From NCBI RefSeq assembly GCF_049478495.1, contig NZ_CP168083.1:1-64000 (forward strand): a DNA stretch of 64,000 nt. The letters run 5' to 3'. Origin of the DNA: P36-A1 sp049478495 (GTDB lineage Bacteria; Bacillota_I; Bacilli_A; JAJDGJ01). The notes beneath the pieces are model-generated. The model was given only the letters and a program-made list of their open reading frames with translations, was not told the origin of the DNA and did not search any database. Each line of letters opens with the position of its first letter. Positions within the stretch are counted from its first letter, which is position 1. This document shows, one piece after another, positions 63,895 to 64,000 of the stretch. A program made the position numbers and the translations under genes.

Positions 63895-63932
63895 AAAAAA
63901 AGCCGTAATACAGAAAGAATATTGGCTTTTTT
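63895..63932 (+). terminator. Intrinsic terminator after the repeat-protein fragment
   Basis: AAAAAGCC pairs with GGCTTTTT across a 19-base loop, then TTG. It supports a real gene end just upstream. Confidence 0.65.
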
Positions 63933-63980
63933 GTGTGTGAGGAACATGTCATTTAACTATGTGATGAAAGTTTACTGAAG

Positions 63981-64000
63981 TGGTTTGTAACTACAAACCA
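63981..64000. repeat. Inverted repeat at window end
   Basis: TGGTTTGTA and TACAAACCA form a 9-bp inverted repeat with a 2-base gap, cut by the window edge. It could be a terminator or an element end. Confidence 0.35.

Noticed and set aside
1..64000. tRNA or rRNA genes
   Set aside because: I found no cloverleaf-like or rRNA-like sequence by eye; absence should be confirmed with a covariance-model scan.

Overview
The window is AT-rich and encodes a Gram-positive (Bacillota) chromosome that begins at base 1 with dnaA. The marker set is dnaA, dnaN, yaaA, recF, gyrB, gyrA, a T-box-controlled serS, rqcP, rapZ, yvcK and whiA. TGG encodes Trp and TGA is used as a stop (for example yaaA), so the standard bacterial code applies. 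Gene content and very low GC suggest Erysipelotrichia or a neighbouring low-GC lineage; I cannot name the genus.

Region 1 (1-24.5 kb) is mostly housekeeping. It holds the origin (three DnaA boxes, a GC patch and TTA trinucleotides between dnaA and dnaN), the recF-gyrB-gyrA run, a T-box serS leader with a UCA Ser specifier, ispF-rhomboid-gltX-rqcP-tetR, a complete ISL3-type insertion sequence with an exact 8-bp target duplication, a reverse rubrerythrin, an ArAE-type membrane protein, the minus-strand glmU-prs-pth operon, and uvrB.

Region 2 (24.7-28.7 kb) is decaying. An M20 peptidase gene is frameshifted in its metal motif, the adjoining AbgT-type transporter has two in-frame TAA codons, IS256-type scraps follow, and a large secreted repeat/LRR/amidase gene has an in-frame TAA just after its signal peptide. 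An intact M20 paralogue lies at 34 kb.

Region 3 (32-48.7 kb) is mixed: transporters, small membrane proteins, a YibE/F protein, an HPr variant, and an amino-sugar cluster (ROK kinase, degenerate NagB-like protein, NagZ-like lipoprotein). Two tandem minus-strand sRNA-like units follow, then deoD. A broken IS1182-type element encloses about 2 kb of foreign, partly broken genes (CRP-type regulator, exported protein, matrixin-like protease). An NADH oxidase and two unknown genes complete the region.

Region 4 (48.8-53.4 kb) is rplS, then the overlapping rapZ-yvcK-whiA genes and an acidic tail-anchored protein.

Region 5 (53.6-61.1 kb) is a LysR regulator divergent from a six-gene operon: CoA-transferase, GntP-type permease, MaoC hydratase, acyl-CoA dehydrogenase, EtfB, EtfA. 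Together these could run a closed CoA cycle that reduces an imported 3-hydroxyacid such as 3-hydroxybutyrate to butyrate. The window ends in a nested IS: an intact IS1182-type element inside a truncated ISL3 copy, which in turn truncates a decapeptide-repeat gene. Insertion into intrinsic terminators recurs across these elements.
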